Below, in pieces: positions 15,749 to 23,876 of a stretch of DNA of 64,000 nucleotides. The notes under the pieces were generated by a model that had not been told where the DNA came from, made no database searches, and worked only from the letters and a program-made list of their open reading frames with translations. Origin of the DNA: Paracoccus sediminicola (lineage in GTDB: Bacteria > Pseudomonadota > Alphaproteobacteria > Rhodobacterales > Rhodobacteraceae); NCBI RefSeq assembly GCF_027912835.1, contig NZ_CP115768.1, positions 2,534,501-2,598,500 of the forward strand. Reading direction: 5' to 3'. Both the position numbers and the translations under genes were made by a program. The number at the start of each line of letters is the position of its first letter. The stretch's first letter is position 1.

Positions 15749-16750
15749 TCAGAGATCGTTGAACTTTTCGATAAGTGCGTCGTAATTTTCTAAACCCGAG
15801 GGGTGGCGCTCCATCTGGGTTCGCATCCGCTCCCAGGTGGCGTCGCGTGCGGCGTCCGAATAGCGCTGTGCAGCGTCGCCTTCCAAGGTGATGACATTCA
15901 TTCCCTCGCCTTCAAGCTCTGCACGCTGCTCCTCCGCCAGAGTCTCGAACCGCTCGGCGCTCGTCCGTTCGTGTTCAATCGCGACTTCCTGAATGATATT
16001 GCGCGACTCCTCGGTGAGACTGTTCCAGCTATCCAGGTTCACGATCACGCCCATATCTGTCGAGAAGAAGGGTGGGTCGATCCTGTAGTTAAGGAAGTTA
16101 TCCCATTTGAGGTCCTTAAGCCCGATTTCGGTCCAGCCAGTGGCATCGACGACTCCGCGTTCCAGCGCGGAATATACATCCGTTGTCGGCATGCTGATTG
16201 GCTGAACCTCAAGATAATCCTTGAAGAAGGCATCATAGACCGGGTTGCTGCGAAGCTTCAGCCCCGCCGTGTCCAGATTGCCCTCATCATCTAGCTTCGG
16301 CTCTTCGATCATATAGAGATTGTAACTGACCCCACTATCAAACCAACCCAGGTAATAGACGCCCATCTTTTCCTGGTGAATCTGGTTTAGCAGGTCGATC
16401 CCGCCATTCTCGCGTGCATAGATCGCGTTGGTGTTCGATGCCACAAGCGCATCCCGCTCCGGGACCGTGCCAGCATAGAAGCTGGCGGCGGTATAGGCCA
16501 TGTCGACGACCTTGTTACGCACTGCTTCGGGCTGTTGGGACAGCCCGATCCCCTCTGGACCGCCACGCACATCGATCTGGATCACGCCTTCTCCGCGCTC
16601 ATTCACCGCATCGACGAACTCCAGAAAGCTCTGCGTATAGATGAGCGAGGTCGGAAACGCATGGACTGCGGTCAGGCGATCCTCGGCCAGCGTCGGGGTT
16701 GCGGCCAGCAGGGTCAGGCCGCCGATCATGGCTGCGATGGGGGTGTTCAT
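15749..16750 (-). CDS. TRAP transporter substrate-binding protein (DctP family)
   Basis: A 333-residue periplasmic receptor with a Sec signal peptide (MNTPIAAMIGG... cleaved near LAE). The DctP fold is shown by VYSALERGVVDATGWTE and by an arginine-containing stretch (KLRSNPVYDAFF) like the carboxylate-binding arginine region of TRAP receptors. The start at 16750 is chosen because the signal peptide begins there; the longer frame has no signal. It is encoded directly after leuD in the operon, so the ligand is probably a dicarboxylate-like or half-amide compound. Confidence 0.88.
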   Translation of the reverse strand: MNTPIAAMIGGLTLLAATPTLAEDRLTAVHAFPTSLIYTQSFLEFVDAVNERGEGVIQIDVRGGPEGIGLSQQPEAVRNKVVDMAYTAASFYAGTVPERDALVASNTNAIYARENGGIDLLNQIHQEKMGVYYLGWFDSGVSYNLYMIEEPKLDDEGNLDTAGLKLRSNPVYDAFFKDYLEVQPISMPTTDVYSALERGVVDATGWTEIGLKDLKWDNFLNYRIDPPFFSTDMGVIVNLDSWNSLTEESRNIIQEVAIEHERTSAERFETLAEEQRAELEGEGMNVITLEGDAAQRYSDAARDATWERMRTQMERHPSGLENYDALIEKFNDL

Positions 16751-16790
16751 CTGGTTCTTTCCTCTGTTGATATCGTTATTATGTCGGCGA

Positions 16791-17438
16791 TCACACCCTA
16801 GGGGACGTGCCACCTTCGTTGCGGTCCTGATGGATGGGCGCGGCCCATGGAAAGGCCTCGAAACGCTCTGCGGCAAAAGTCTCGACAGCATCTGAATGTT
16901 GCAGGGTCAGCGTAATGTCATCCCAGCCGTTCAGCAGCTTTTTCCGCCAGTTGTCATTCACGGTGAACGGAATCTCCTGATCGCCGAGGCTCAGGCTCAG
17001 CTTTTCGAGATCGACCACCATCGGGCCGAGCTCGTCACCAAGCAGCGTCAGGATGACCTCCAGATGCTCCTCGGACACGGTTGCGGGCAACAAGCCGTTA
17101 TTCACTGCGTTTGCCGAAAAAATATCCCCGAAACTCGGTGCCACCACACAGCGGAAACCGAAATCGACCAACGCGTAGACCGCCGCCTCGCGCGACGATC
17201 CTGCGCCGAAGTTCCGCCGTGCGACCAGCGTTCTCGCTTCAGATGCCTCAGCACGGTTCAGGATGAAGTCGGCATTCAGCGAGCCGTTTTCGTCGTGCCG
17301 GAGATCATAAAGAAGAAATTTTCCATAGCCCGATTTCCGCGGCTCCTTCATGAAGCGCGACGGAATCAGCTGGTCGGTGTCCAGCCCGTATCGAGGCAGC
17401 GGCACGGCTGGTGCCGCGATGCGGGTAAATGGCTCCAT
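16791..17438 (-). CDS. leuD: Aconitase-family small subunit (LeuD-like; likely maleate/alkylmaleate hydratase)
   Basis: A 215-residue swivel-domain subunit matching LeuD in length and motifs (GLDTDQLIPSRF; RRNFGAGSSREAAVYAL, where the serine/arginine contact substrate; FGDIFSANAVNNGLLP). It starts 11 bp after the leuC stop. LeuCD makes 3-isopropylmalate in leucine synthesis, but the same family includes maleate hydratase, citraconate hydratase and dimethylmaleate hydratase. In an operon with a TRAP transporter, and beside a malate-type lyase operon, a catabolic hydratase is more likely than the biosynthetic enzyme. This is inference from context. Confidence 0.85.
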   Translation of the reverse strand: MEPFTRIAAPAVPLPRYGLDTDQLIPSRFMKEPRKSGYGKFLLYDLRHDENGSLNADFILNRAEASEARTLVARRNFGAGSSREAAVYALVDFGFRCVVAPSFGDIFSANAVNNGLLPATVSEEHLEVILTLLGDELGPMVVDLEKLSLSLGDQEIPFTVNDNWRKKLLNGWDDITLTLQHSDAVETFAAERFEAFPWAAPIHQDRNEGGTSPRV

Positions 17439-17449
17439 CGTTGCCCCCT

Positions 17450-18847
17450 CTACAGCGTCCTGACATCCGACAGATGCCCGGTGACGGCCGCCGCTGCGAC
17501 CATCGACGGCGACATGAGATGCGTCCGCGACCCCGGCCCCTGCCGGCCCCGGAAATTGCGGTTGGTGGTCGATGCGCAGCGCTCACCCGATGGTACGCGG
17601 TCGCCATTCATACCGACGCACATCGAACAACCCGATTCACGCCATTCCAGCCCGGCCTCAATGAAGATCCTGTCGAGCCCCTCTTCCTCGGCCTGGCGTT
17701 TGACCAGCGAAGATCCGGGCGAGACAAGCCCCGGCACCCGGCTACGGCGACCCTTCAGAATGGCGGCTGCAGCACGCAGGTCTTCGATCCGCGCATTCGT
17801 GCATGAGCCGATAAAGACACGGTCGATCCACACATCCGTCAGTTTTTGTCCCGGTGTCAGCCCCATGTAATCGAGACTGTCGCTGATCTGCTGCGCCTTG
17901 TCACGTTCCGTCGCCGCGGCAGGATCGGGCACGGTTTCATCAATCGGAAGCGCCTCCTCTGGGGACACACCCCAGGTGACCGTCGGCGCGATCTCATCGG
18001 CGCTGATGACCACGTCGCGGTCGAATGTCGCGCCCTCGTCCGTGCGTAGTTCCAGCCAGTCCTCGGCCGCTGCGTCCAGATCCGAACCCTGAGGACCCCA
18101 GGGGCGGTCCCGCAGATAGGCAATCGTCGTGTCGTCCGGTGCAACCATGCCATAGCGTGCACCGCCTTCGATGGACAGATTGCATAGAGTCAACCGCGCC
18201 TCCATCGACATGGCACGAATGGCCTCGCCCGCGTATTCTATCACATGCCCTCGTGCACCGTCGGCGCCGAGCTTGCGTATCCAGGTCAGCGCCACGTCCT
18301 TTGCGCTGACTCCGCTTCCCAAAGACCCCTCGATCGTCAGGCGCATCCGTTTCGGCCTCATCTGCCAGAGAGTCTGGGTCGCGAGGACATGCGCCACGTC
18401 GGAGGCGCCGATACCGAATGCGATCGAGCCGAAAGCCCCATGCGTCGAAGTATGGCTGTCACCGCACACCATCAGCAGCCCAGGCAGGGTCAGCCCCTGC
18501 TCCGGTCCGACAACATGCACGATTCCCTGCCTCGGATCATCAAGACCGAAAAGATGGATTCCTTGGCTGGAGGCATTGTCGCGAAGCTGGCGCACCATGT
18601 CGAGAATCCGGGGCTCGCTGTTTCTGCGCAGATCGGTGCGGATGGTCGGCACGTAGTGATCCGCGACGCCAAAGGTCAGGTCAGGGCGCACAACCTTTCG
18701 TCCACGCTCTGCGAGGGCCGTAAACGCATGAAAGGACCCCTCATGCACGAAGTGGCGATCTACCCACAGCAGGCTGCGGCCATCATCGCCGCGCAGGATC
18801 TCATGCGCGTCCCATACCTTATCGAAAAGCGTCGACGGCTGTGCCAT
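17450..18847 (-). CDS. leuC: Aconitase-family large subunit (LeuC-like; likely maleate/alkylmaleate hydratase)
   Basis: A 465-residue iron-sulfur subunit with the three cluster cysteines: one in FIGSCTNARIEDL and two in SGCSMCVGMN. Other family motifs are VCGDSHTSTHGAFG and SDVAHVLATQT. Full length for LeuC. The 4Fe-4S cluster activates a hydroxyl for hydration or dehydration of a maleate or malate skeleton. It lies 155 bp after a GntR-family regulator on the same strand, and the divergent operon encodes an ICL/PEP-mutase lyase. This pairs a hydratase with a malate-cleaving enzyme, as in the dimethylmaleate hydratase/dimethylmalate lyase steps of anaerobic nicotinate breakdown. Confidence 0.88.
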   Translation of the reverse strand: MAQPSTLFDKVWDAHEILRGDDGRSLLWVDRHFVHEGSFHAFTALAERGRKVVRPDLTFGVADHYVPTIRTDLRRNSEPRILDMVRQLRDNASSQGIHLFGLDDPRQGIVHVVGPEQGLTLPGLLMVCGDSHTSTHGAFGSIAFGIGASDVAHVLATQTLWQMRPKRMRLTIEGSLGSGVSAKDVALTWIRKLGADGARGHVIEYAGEAIRAMSMEARLTLCNLSIEGGARYGMVAPDDTTIAYLRDRPWGPQGSDLDAAAEDWLELRTDEGATFDRDVVISADEIAPTVTWGVSPEEALPIDETVPDPAAATERDKAQQISDSLDYMGLTPGQKLTDVWIDRVFIGSCTNARIEDLRAAAAILKGRRSRVPGLVSPGSSLVKRQAEEEGLDRIFIEAGLEWRESGCSMCVGMNGDRVPSGERCASTTNRNFRGRQGPGSRTHLMSPSMVAAAAVTGHLSDVRTL

Positions 18848-19002
18848 GTGCTCCTCTCACAATGGTAGCGACCCTGTCGTCAGTTCATTGGAAGCATCTC
18901 TTCGGGCAACAGTCAAATGTGTTTTCGATGACTCATTAAAATGTTCTGTGAAACCGCGGTCACTTCTGGTGAAGCCAAGAGCAGGCTCTGGTCGGATCAC
19001 CG

Positions 19003-19776
19003 TCAGGACAGTGAGGTCCAGCTCCGCTCACCAGCGTCGCCAGTGCGAACGAGATCAAAATGGAGCCTGAACCTGTCGGGCCTGTAGAGCGCATCGAGAT
19101 GCTCGATCCCCTCCCCCGATTTATCGAACATGGCCCGGGTAAGGGCAATGAGAGGTGAGCCCACCGTCACATCAAGCGCTTCCGCGACTTCCGGATCCGC
19201 CAGCACGGCCGAGATCGTCTGCGTGGCCTGGCTGACCTTGACGCCGCTCCGTTCCAGCAAAGCAAAGAGAGGTGAGGTCTCCAGATCGGCCTCGTTGTAT
19301 TTCAGCGCGAAACGCTCGGGCACATGGGTGGTCAGATAACAAAAGGGTTCGTCATCTATGGTCCTCACCCGCACCGATTTCTGAACACGTGCCGACGACC
19401 CCAGTCGCAGATGATCGCGAATCTGGGCCGGGGCTGAAATATAAGCGAATGAAAGCAAACGTACGCGCGAGGCGTCGCTCATCTTTTGCATGTTCGGCAA
19501 AAGATTCTCGACGCTCGCCGTCAGCGTGGTTTTCAGGGGCTGTTCCAGAACCGTGGTACCGCGCCCCGCGCGCCTGCTGACCAACCCGGCTGCGCGCAGC
19601 GCGTCCATCGCACGGCGAACCGTCACCCGCGATACCCCGTGCTGCTCGGCAAGCCTGACCTCGCCCGGAAGTTTTTCGCCGGGCGAAAGTCGCCCACTTT
19701 CGATGGCGTCCTTGAGAAGCAGGTAAATTCTGTGCGCCTTGCTGCCTTCGGTCACCGACGCTCTAATCTCGTTCAC
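19003..19776 (-). CDS. GntR-family regulator, HutC/UTRA type
   Basis: A 257-residue regulator. The N-terminal winged helix (about residues 15-80) contains LAEQHGVSRVTVRRAMDAL, and the C-terminal UTRA effector domain follows (about 95-245). It is the first gene of the minus-strand leuCD-TRAP operon and sits opposite the plus-strand enzyme operon. It is well placed to repress both from the shared gap at 19777-19942 and to be released by a pathway substrate or intermediate. Confidence 0.88.
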   Translation of the reverse strand: MNEIRASVTEGSKAHRIYLLLKDAIESGRLSPGEKLPGEVRLAEQHGVSRVTVRRAMDALRAAGLVSRRAGRGTTVLEQPLKTTLTASVENLLPNMQKMSDASRVRLLSFAYISAPAQIRDHLRLGSSARVQKSVRVRTIDDEPFCYLTTHVPERFALKYNEADLETSPLFALLERSGVKVSQATQTISAVLADPEVAEALDVTVGSPLIALTRAMFDKSGEGIEHLDALYRPDRFRLHFDLVRTGDAGERSWTSLS

Positions 19777-19942
19777 TGGCTTGTCCCGCTTGATGGTCTT
19801 GATTGCCGTTCCTCTCGATAAACCGGGTTGACGGACATGAACAGGGAAAGGATATTAATTGTATCTTCTATAGTACATATTGCTGTGTGGCGAAGTGCCG
19901 TTAAGCCTGCACGAAGGACGCAGGGCCTTGGGAGGACAAATT
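19777..19942. promoter_or_regulatory. Divergent promoter region of the imide/maleate-type operons
   Basis: 166 bp between the gntR start and the SnoaL-like gene. The stretch near 19850-19880 is clearly AT-rich compared with its surroundings and contains TGTA...TACA half-sites (19860-19863 and 19874-19877) that could mark a GntR operator. The match is weak. GGAGG at 19931-19935 is the ribosome site of the plus-strand first gene. Confidence 0.4.
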
Positions 19943-20371
19943 ATGCCGGGAGAGGTCATCACAGATCGCTACGCAGCAGGTGTCGAAGCGACAGCATGCG
20001 GACCCGCCGCGCCGGAAGCGATCGTGCGATCATTTCTCGCACTTATGGAGGCGCGCGAGCTTGGTGAAGCCGAGCAGCTTCTCGGCCCCGGCTTCACAAT
20101 GCAATTTCCAGGAAGCCCGAAGATGACACGGCTGGAAGAATTGGTCGCCTGGGCCGGCAGCCGCTACCGCAGCATCCGGAAAAACATCCATGCCTGCGAT
20201 GTCAGCCCTTATCCCGATCACAGCGTGATCGTCTGCCACGGCACGCTGTCTGGGGAATGGAATGACGGCAGCGCCTTCGAAGGCATTCGCTTCATCGACC
20301 GTTTCGAGCTTCGCCACGGCCTGCTGACCCGGCAGGATGTCTGGAACGACCTCACGCTCGTTTCGCGCTAA
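19943..20371 (+). CDS. SnoaL-like / NTF2-superfamily protein
   Basis: A 142-residue protein with the SnoaL/NTF2 pattern: an N-terminal helix pair (IVRSFLALMEARELGEAEQLL), then a long curved sheet ending FRLRHG- and FIDRFEL-type strands. The ATG at 19943 has GGAGG seven bases upstream; a longer frame starts at 19880 without a good ribosome site. It is first in the plus-strand enzyme operon. SnoaL-like proteins may be small cyclases, isomerases, hydrolases or ligand binders, so no reaction is assigned. By position it should act on a pathway intermediate. Confidence 0.7.
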   Translation: MPGEVITDRYAAGVEATACGPAAPEAIVRSFLALMEARELGEAEQLLGPGFTMQFPGSPKMTRLEELVAWAGSRYRSIRKNIHACDVSPYPDHSVIVCHGTLSGEWNDGSAFEGIRFIDRFELRHGLLTRQDVWNDLTLVSR

Positions 20372-20400
20372 GATCAGTGCATAAAGAGGAACCTGCGCCC

Positions 20401-21285
20401 ATGACCCACAATCCCACCAGCCTGAAAGACCGCATCGCAAGCCGCACGATCGAAGTGGCACCCGGCGTCTATGACGCGCTCGGTGCCTCGCTGGCCGAGC
20501 AGGCTGGCTTTGCCTCGGTCTATTTGTCGGGCGCAAGCCTCGCCTATACGATGCTGGGCAGGCCGGATATCGGGCTGCTGAGCCTCAGTGAAATCAACGA
20601 CGCACTTTCGCATATCCGAGAGCGCACCGATCTTTCGATCATCGTGGACTGCGACACAGGTTTCGGCAATGCGATCAACGCCATGCGCAGCGTGCGGCTG
20701 CTGGAACGCGCCGGGGCGAACGCGATCCAGCTTGAGGATCAGACTTATCCCAAGCGCTGCGGCCATCTTCGCGGCAAGACCCTCATCCCGACAGGCGAGA
20801 TGACCGGTAAGCTGAAAGCCGCGCTCGACAGCCGCCAGAGCGACCGGACCCTCATCATCGGCAGGACCGACGCGATCGCCGTCGAGGGCACGCAGGCCGC
20901 GCTCGACCGTGCCGAAGCCTATGTTGAGGCAGGCGTCGACATCCTCTTCGTCGAGGGCATTCGCACCGATGAGGATATTCGGGACATCATGACACGGTTC
21001 AAGGATAGGGTGCCGGTGATGGCCAACATGGTCGAGGGCGGAGACACGCCGCTGAGAGACGCCGGAGCATTGCAGGAGTTGGGCTTTTCGCTGGTGATCT
21101 TTCCCGGCGCCCTGGTGCGCGCGCTGACCCATATGGCAACCGAATTCTTCGCGACGCTTCATCGCGACGGCACCACGGCGGCATTCCAGGACCGTATGCT
21201 CAAGTTCAACGAGCTGAACGCCTATCTCGGGACGCAGCAGATGCTCGAGCTGGGGCAGAAATACGAAAACCCAGAGGAGGAGTGA
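20401..21285 (+). CDS. Isocitrate lyase/PEP mutase-family lyase (dimethylmalate/methylisocitrate lyase-like)
   Basis: A 294-residue TIM-barrel enzyme with the family hallmarks: the metal-binding DCDTGFG (about residue 82), QLEDQ, and the lyase motif KRCGH (about residue 118), whose Cys marks C-C cleaving members as opposed to PEP mutases. AGAGGA precedes the ATG at 20401. Members split 2-substituted malates or isocitrates into pyruvate, glyoxylate or another oxo acid plus a carboxylate. Together with leuCD across the divergent promoter, the most economical role is cleavage of a substituted malate. Methylisocitrate lyase is the main alternative, but no methylcitrate synthase or dehydratase is nearby. 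Confidence 0.85.
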   Translation: MTHNPTSLKDRIASRTIEVAPGVYDALGASLAEQAGFASVYLSGASLAYTMLGRPDIGLLSLSEINDALSHIRERTDLSIIVDCDTGFGNAINAMRSVRLLERAGANAIQLEDQTYPKRCGHLRGKTLIPTGEMTGKLKAALDSRQSDRTLIIGRTDAIAVEGTQAALDRAEAYVEAGVDILFVEGIRTDEDIRDIMTRFKDRVPVMANMVEGGDTPLRDAGALQELGFSLVIFPGALVRALTHMATEFFATLHRDGTTAAFQDRMLKFNELNAYLGTQQMLELGQKYENPEEE

Positions 21286-21293
21286 GACGAGAT

Positions 21294-21971
21294 ATGATCA
21301 CCACCGACAAGACTGCAAAGGAGATCTTCTTCGAGGTCAAGAAGAACCCGGAACGCGTCCCCTTCGGCTTTGGCAAGAAAGCCGTTCTCGTGAATGTGGA
21401 CCCGCAGAAAGCCTATACGCGTAAAGATCTCTACAAGACTGCATACGAGGCCGATCCCGATCAGCTCAGCCATGTCAACGCGCTGTCCCGCGCCTTTCGC
21501 ACCCTCGGCTGGCCCGTCATATGGACCCATGTCGCCTATCTCGACTCTGCGGAGGACGCGGGCGTATGGGGCACCCGAACCGACACGCCGGACTCGCTTC
21601 AGAACATCAAATATGATTCCGACCGTCACGCATTCGACGATCGCTGCGAAATCGACCGAGAGCGCGACGTTATCTATACCAAGCGGATGCCCTCCGCCTT
21701 TTTCGAGACGCCGCTCCAGTCGCTGCTCGTTTGGCATCAGGTCGATACCGTCATCATCACGGGCGGTTCGACATCGGGATGTATCCGCGCAACTGCGGTA
21801 GACAGCCTCTCGCGCGGCTATCGCACTATCGTTCCCATCGAATGCGTCGCCGACAAACATGAGAGCTATCACTACGCAAATCTTACCGACCTGCATCTCA
21901 AATACGCCGATGTGCTGCCCGTCGCAGAGGTCCAGAGCTGGTTGAAAGAACGTACGAAGGCGACCGGCTGA
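21294..21971 (+). CDS. Isochorismatase-family amidohydrolase (maleamate / N-carbamoylsarcosine amidase-like)
   Basis: A 225-residue cysteine hydrolase. The triad is visible: Asp in VNVDPQKAY, Lys in YTKRMPSAFF, and Cys in the GSTSGCIRATA elbow. This elbow is typical of N-carbamoylsarcosine amidohydrolase and maleamate amidohydrolase relatives. It starts 9 bp after the lyase gene. In a cluster with cyclic-imidase-like proteins and a maleate-type hydratase, release of ammonia from a half-amide to give a dicarboxylate is the likely job. Other carbamoyl or amide substrates cannot be excluded. Confidence 0.82.
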   Translation: MITTDKTAKEIFFEVKKNPERVPFGFGKKAVLVNVDPQKAYTRKDLYKTAYEADPDQLSHVNALSRAFRTLGWPVIWTHVAYLDSAEDAGVWGTRTDTPDSLQNIKYDSDRHAFDDRCEIDRERDVIYTKRMPSAFFETPLQSLLVWHQVDTVIITGGSTSGCIRATAVDSLSRGYRTIVPIECVADKHESYHYANLTDLHLKYADVLPVAEVQSWLKERTKATG

Positions 21972-21999
21972 GCCGGTTCTCGAGGGGAGGGAGGACCTG

Positions 22000-22944
22000 A
22001 TGAAGGAAACGCCAGACGCCTATGATTACTGGCCGTACGAGAACCGGCCCAAGATACGATGGCCGGGTGATGCGCGTGTCGCCTTCTGGGTGGCGCCAAA
22101 TATCGAATATTACGAATATGACCCGCCGCCGAACCCGCAACGGAAGCCCTGGCCGACGCCGCACCCCTCGGTTCCCGGCTTCAGCATCCGGGATTACGGC
22201 AACCGGGTCGGTCATCACCGTCAGATGGCACTTCTCGATAAATACGGTATTCGAGGCTCCATCTCGTTATCGACGGCGCTATGCGAGCATCACCCCGAAG
22301 TCATCGAGATGTGTGTCGAACGGGACTGGGAATTCTTCAGCCACGGCATCTACAACACTCGCTACACCTATGGGCTGAGCGAGGATCAGGAACGGGAGAT
22401 GATCCGCGATTCGATCGAGACCATCCACCGCCACACCGGCCAGCCCTGTAGCGGCTACCTGGCACCGGCGCTCTCTCATTCGGAACATACGCTCGACCTC
22501 TTTGCCGAGGTGGGACAGGAAATGTTTGGCGAGAAGGGCGGGATCTATACCTGCGATCTGTTCCATGACGATCAACCGACACCCATCCGGCTGCGCTCTG
22601 GCCGCCGGTTTGTCTCAGTGCCGTATTCGCTGGAGATGAACGATACTATTGTCTTCGCTGTCAACAAGGTTGAGCCACGGCATTACCTGACCATGCTCAA
22701 GCGACATTTCGACAGACTATACGAGGAAGGCGCTGTGTCGGCCACGGTTATGTGTATCCCGACTCATAACTATCAGATCAGCTGCCCGCAGCGGATCAAG
22801 GCCTTCGAGGAGGCGCTTGAATATATCACCGGCCATTCGGATGTCTGGGTAACGACCGGGCGCGAGATCGCCGCGCATTTTCTCGAGAACCACTATGACG
22901 AGGCGCTGCGCGATATCGAAACGCGATCGAAAGGGACGTCATGA
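22000..22944 (+). CDS. Polysaccharide-deacetylase-family hydrolase 1 (PuuE / cyclic-imide-hydrolase-like)
   Basis: A 314-residue soluble protein without a signal peptide. It has the layout of the PuuE allantoinase/cyclic imidase branch of the CE4 fold: RDYGNRVG (about residue 66), FFSHGIYNTRY (about 110), a GYLAPALS loop, and HDDQPTP. The classical chitin-deacetylase TFDDG and HSxxHP motifs are not seen. Members open cyclic amides and imides (allantoin, succinimide, maleimide). A second, clearly different paralogue follows with a 4-bp ATGA overlap, so the pair may form a mixed complex or act on two related rings. Confidence 0.82.
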   Translation: MKETPDAYDYWPYENRPKIRWPGDARVAFWVAPNIEYYEYDPPPNPQRKPWPTPHPSVPGFSIRDYGNRVGHHRQMALLDKYGIRGSISLSTALCEHHPEVIEMCVERDWEFFSHGIYNTRYTYGLSEDQEREMIRDSIETIHRHTGQPCSGYLAPALSHSEHTLDLFAEVGQEMFGEKGGIYTCDLFHDDQPTPIRLRSGRRFVSVPYSLEMNDTIVFAVNKVEPRHYLTMLKRHFDRLYEEGAVSATVMCIPTHNYQISCPQRIKAFEEALEYITGHSDVWVTTGREIAAHFLENHYDEALRDIETRSKGTS

Positions 22945-23876
22945 CTGTTTCTGACGACTATCTGCGATATCCCGCGCGTCGATACGGCTACGACCACTGC
23001 CGCTATGACTGGACCATGCTCGCCGACCGGACGCCGATCGAATGGCCCGGCGGCAAAAAGCTGGCGATCTGGGTTAATGTCTCGCTGCAATTCTACCCTC
23101 TAAATCAGCGTGGTATTCCGTTCCAGGTTCCTAACGGCATGAAGATGCCCTACCCGGATCTACGCCACTTCACGCTGAGGGATTACGGCAATCGGGTCGG
23201 GATTTATCGGCTGCTCGATCTTTTCGAGCGGCGCGGCCTGCAACCCACCTTCGCCATGAACACCCGCCTCGCGCAGCAGACCCCCTATCTGGTCGACCGG
23301 CTGCGCGGCATCGGGACTGAGATCCTTTGCCACGGCTGGTCGATGGACGATCTCCACTATGGCGGACAGGATCGTGCAGAGGAGGCCGAGCTGGTCAGGC
23401 GATCGCTAGACACTCTGCGCGAATTGACCGGCATGCCGATCCGCGGGTGGCTCAGCCCGGCGCGGAACCAGAGCGAAAATACGCTCGATCTGCTGGCGGA
23501 AAACGGCGTCGAATACTGCGCGGATTGGGTGAATGACGACATGCCGTACAAAATGCGAACCGAAAGCGGACCGATCTTCACCATACCGCTTTCAAGCGAG
23601 ATCGAGGACCAGTTCGTGATGGGACAAAATCTCCACTCTGAAGATTCATGGGTAGAACAGGTCTGCGACAGCGTCGATTTTCTGGCGCGCGAGGCTGAGG
23701 AGAAAGGCGGCCGCATGCTCGGGCTCAGCCTGCATCCATGGATGGTGGGCCAGCCTCACCGCATCTCCAGCCTGGAGGCTGTGCTGGATCACTTGTTCGC
23801 ACAGGATACCGTCTGGCAGGCGACCTCCGGAGAAATCCTCGATGCTTTCCAAAAACAAGCCGCGGGTGAGCGCTGA
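22941..23876 (+). CDS. Polysaccharide-deacetylase-family hydrolase 2 (PuuE / cyclic-imide-hydrolase-like)
   Basis: A 311-residue paralogue of the preceding gene with family motifs RDYGNRVGIYR, ILCHGWSMDD, WLSPARNQSENT, DWVNDDMPY and the C-terminal LSLHPWMVGQPHR. The CHGW and LHPW histidines are likely active-site residues in this branch. No signal peptide, so cytosolic action is expected, as for allantoinase and imidases. It overlaps its upstream partner (ATGA) and its downstream neighbour (TGATG), so the three genes are translationally coupled. Confidence 0.85.
   Translation: MTVSDDYLRYPARRYGYDHCRYDWTMLADRTPIEWPGGKKLAIWVNVSLQFYPLNQRGIPFQVPNGMKMPYPDLRHFTLRDYGNRVGIYRLLDLFERRGLQPTFAMNTRLAQQTPYLVDRLRGIGTEILCHGWSMDDLHYGGQDRAEEAELVRRSLDTLRELTGMPIRGWLSPARNQSENTLDLLAENGVEYCADWVNDDMPYKMRTESGPIFTIPLSSEIEDQFVMGQNLHSEDSWVEQVCDSVDFLAREAEEKGGRMLGLSLHPWMVGQPHRISSLEAVLDHLFAQDTVWQATSGEILDAFQKQAAGER

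Noticed and set aside
16791..18847. LeuCD as the leucine-biosynthesis isomerase
   Set aside because: No leuB or leucine regulatory features nearby and the genes are fused into a TRAP/GntR catabolic operon; kept only as an alternative.
19860..19877. TGTA-N10-TACA as a firm GntR operator
   Set aside because: Only four bases match on each side; too weak to list as a separate site.
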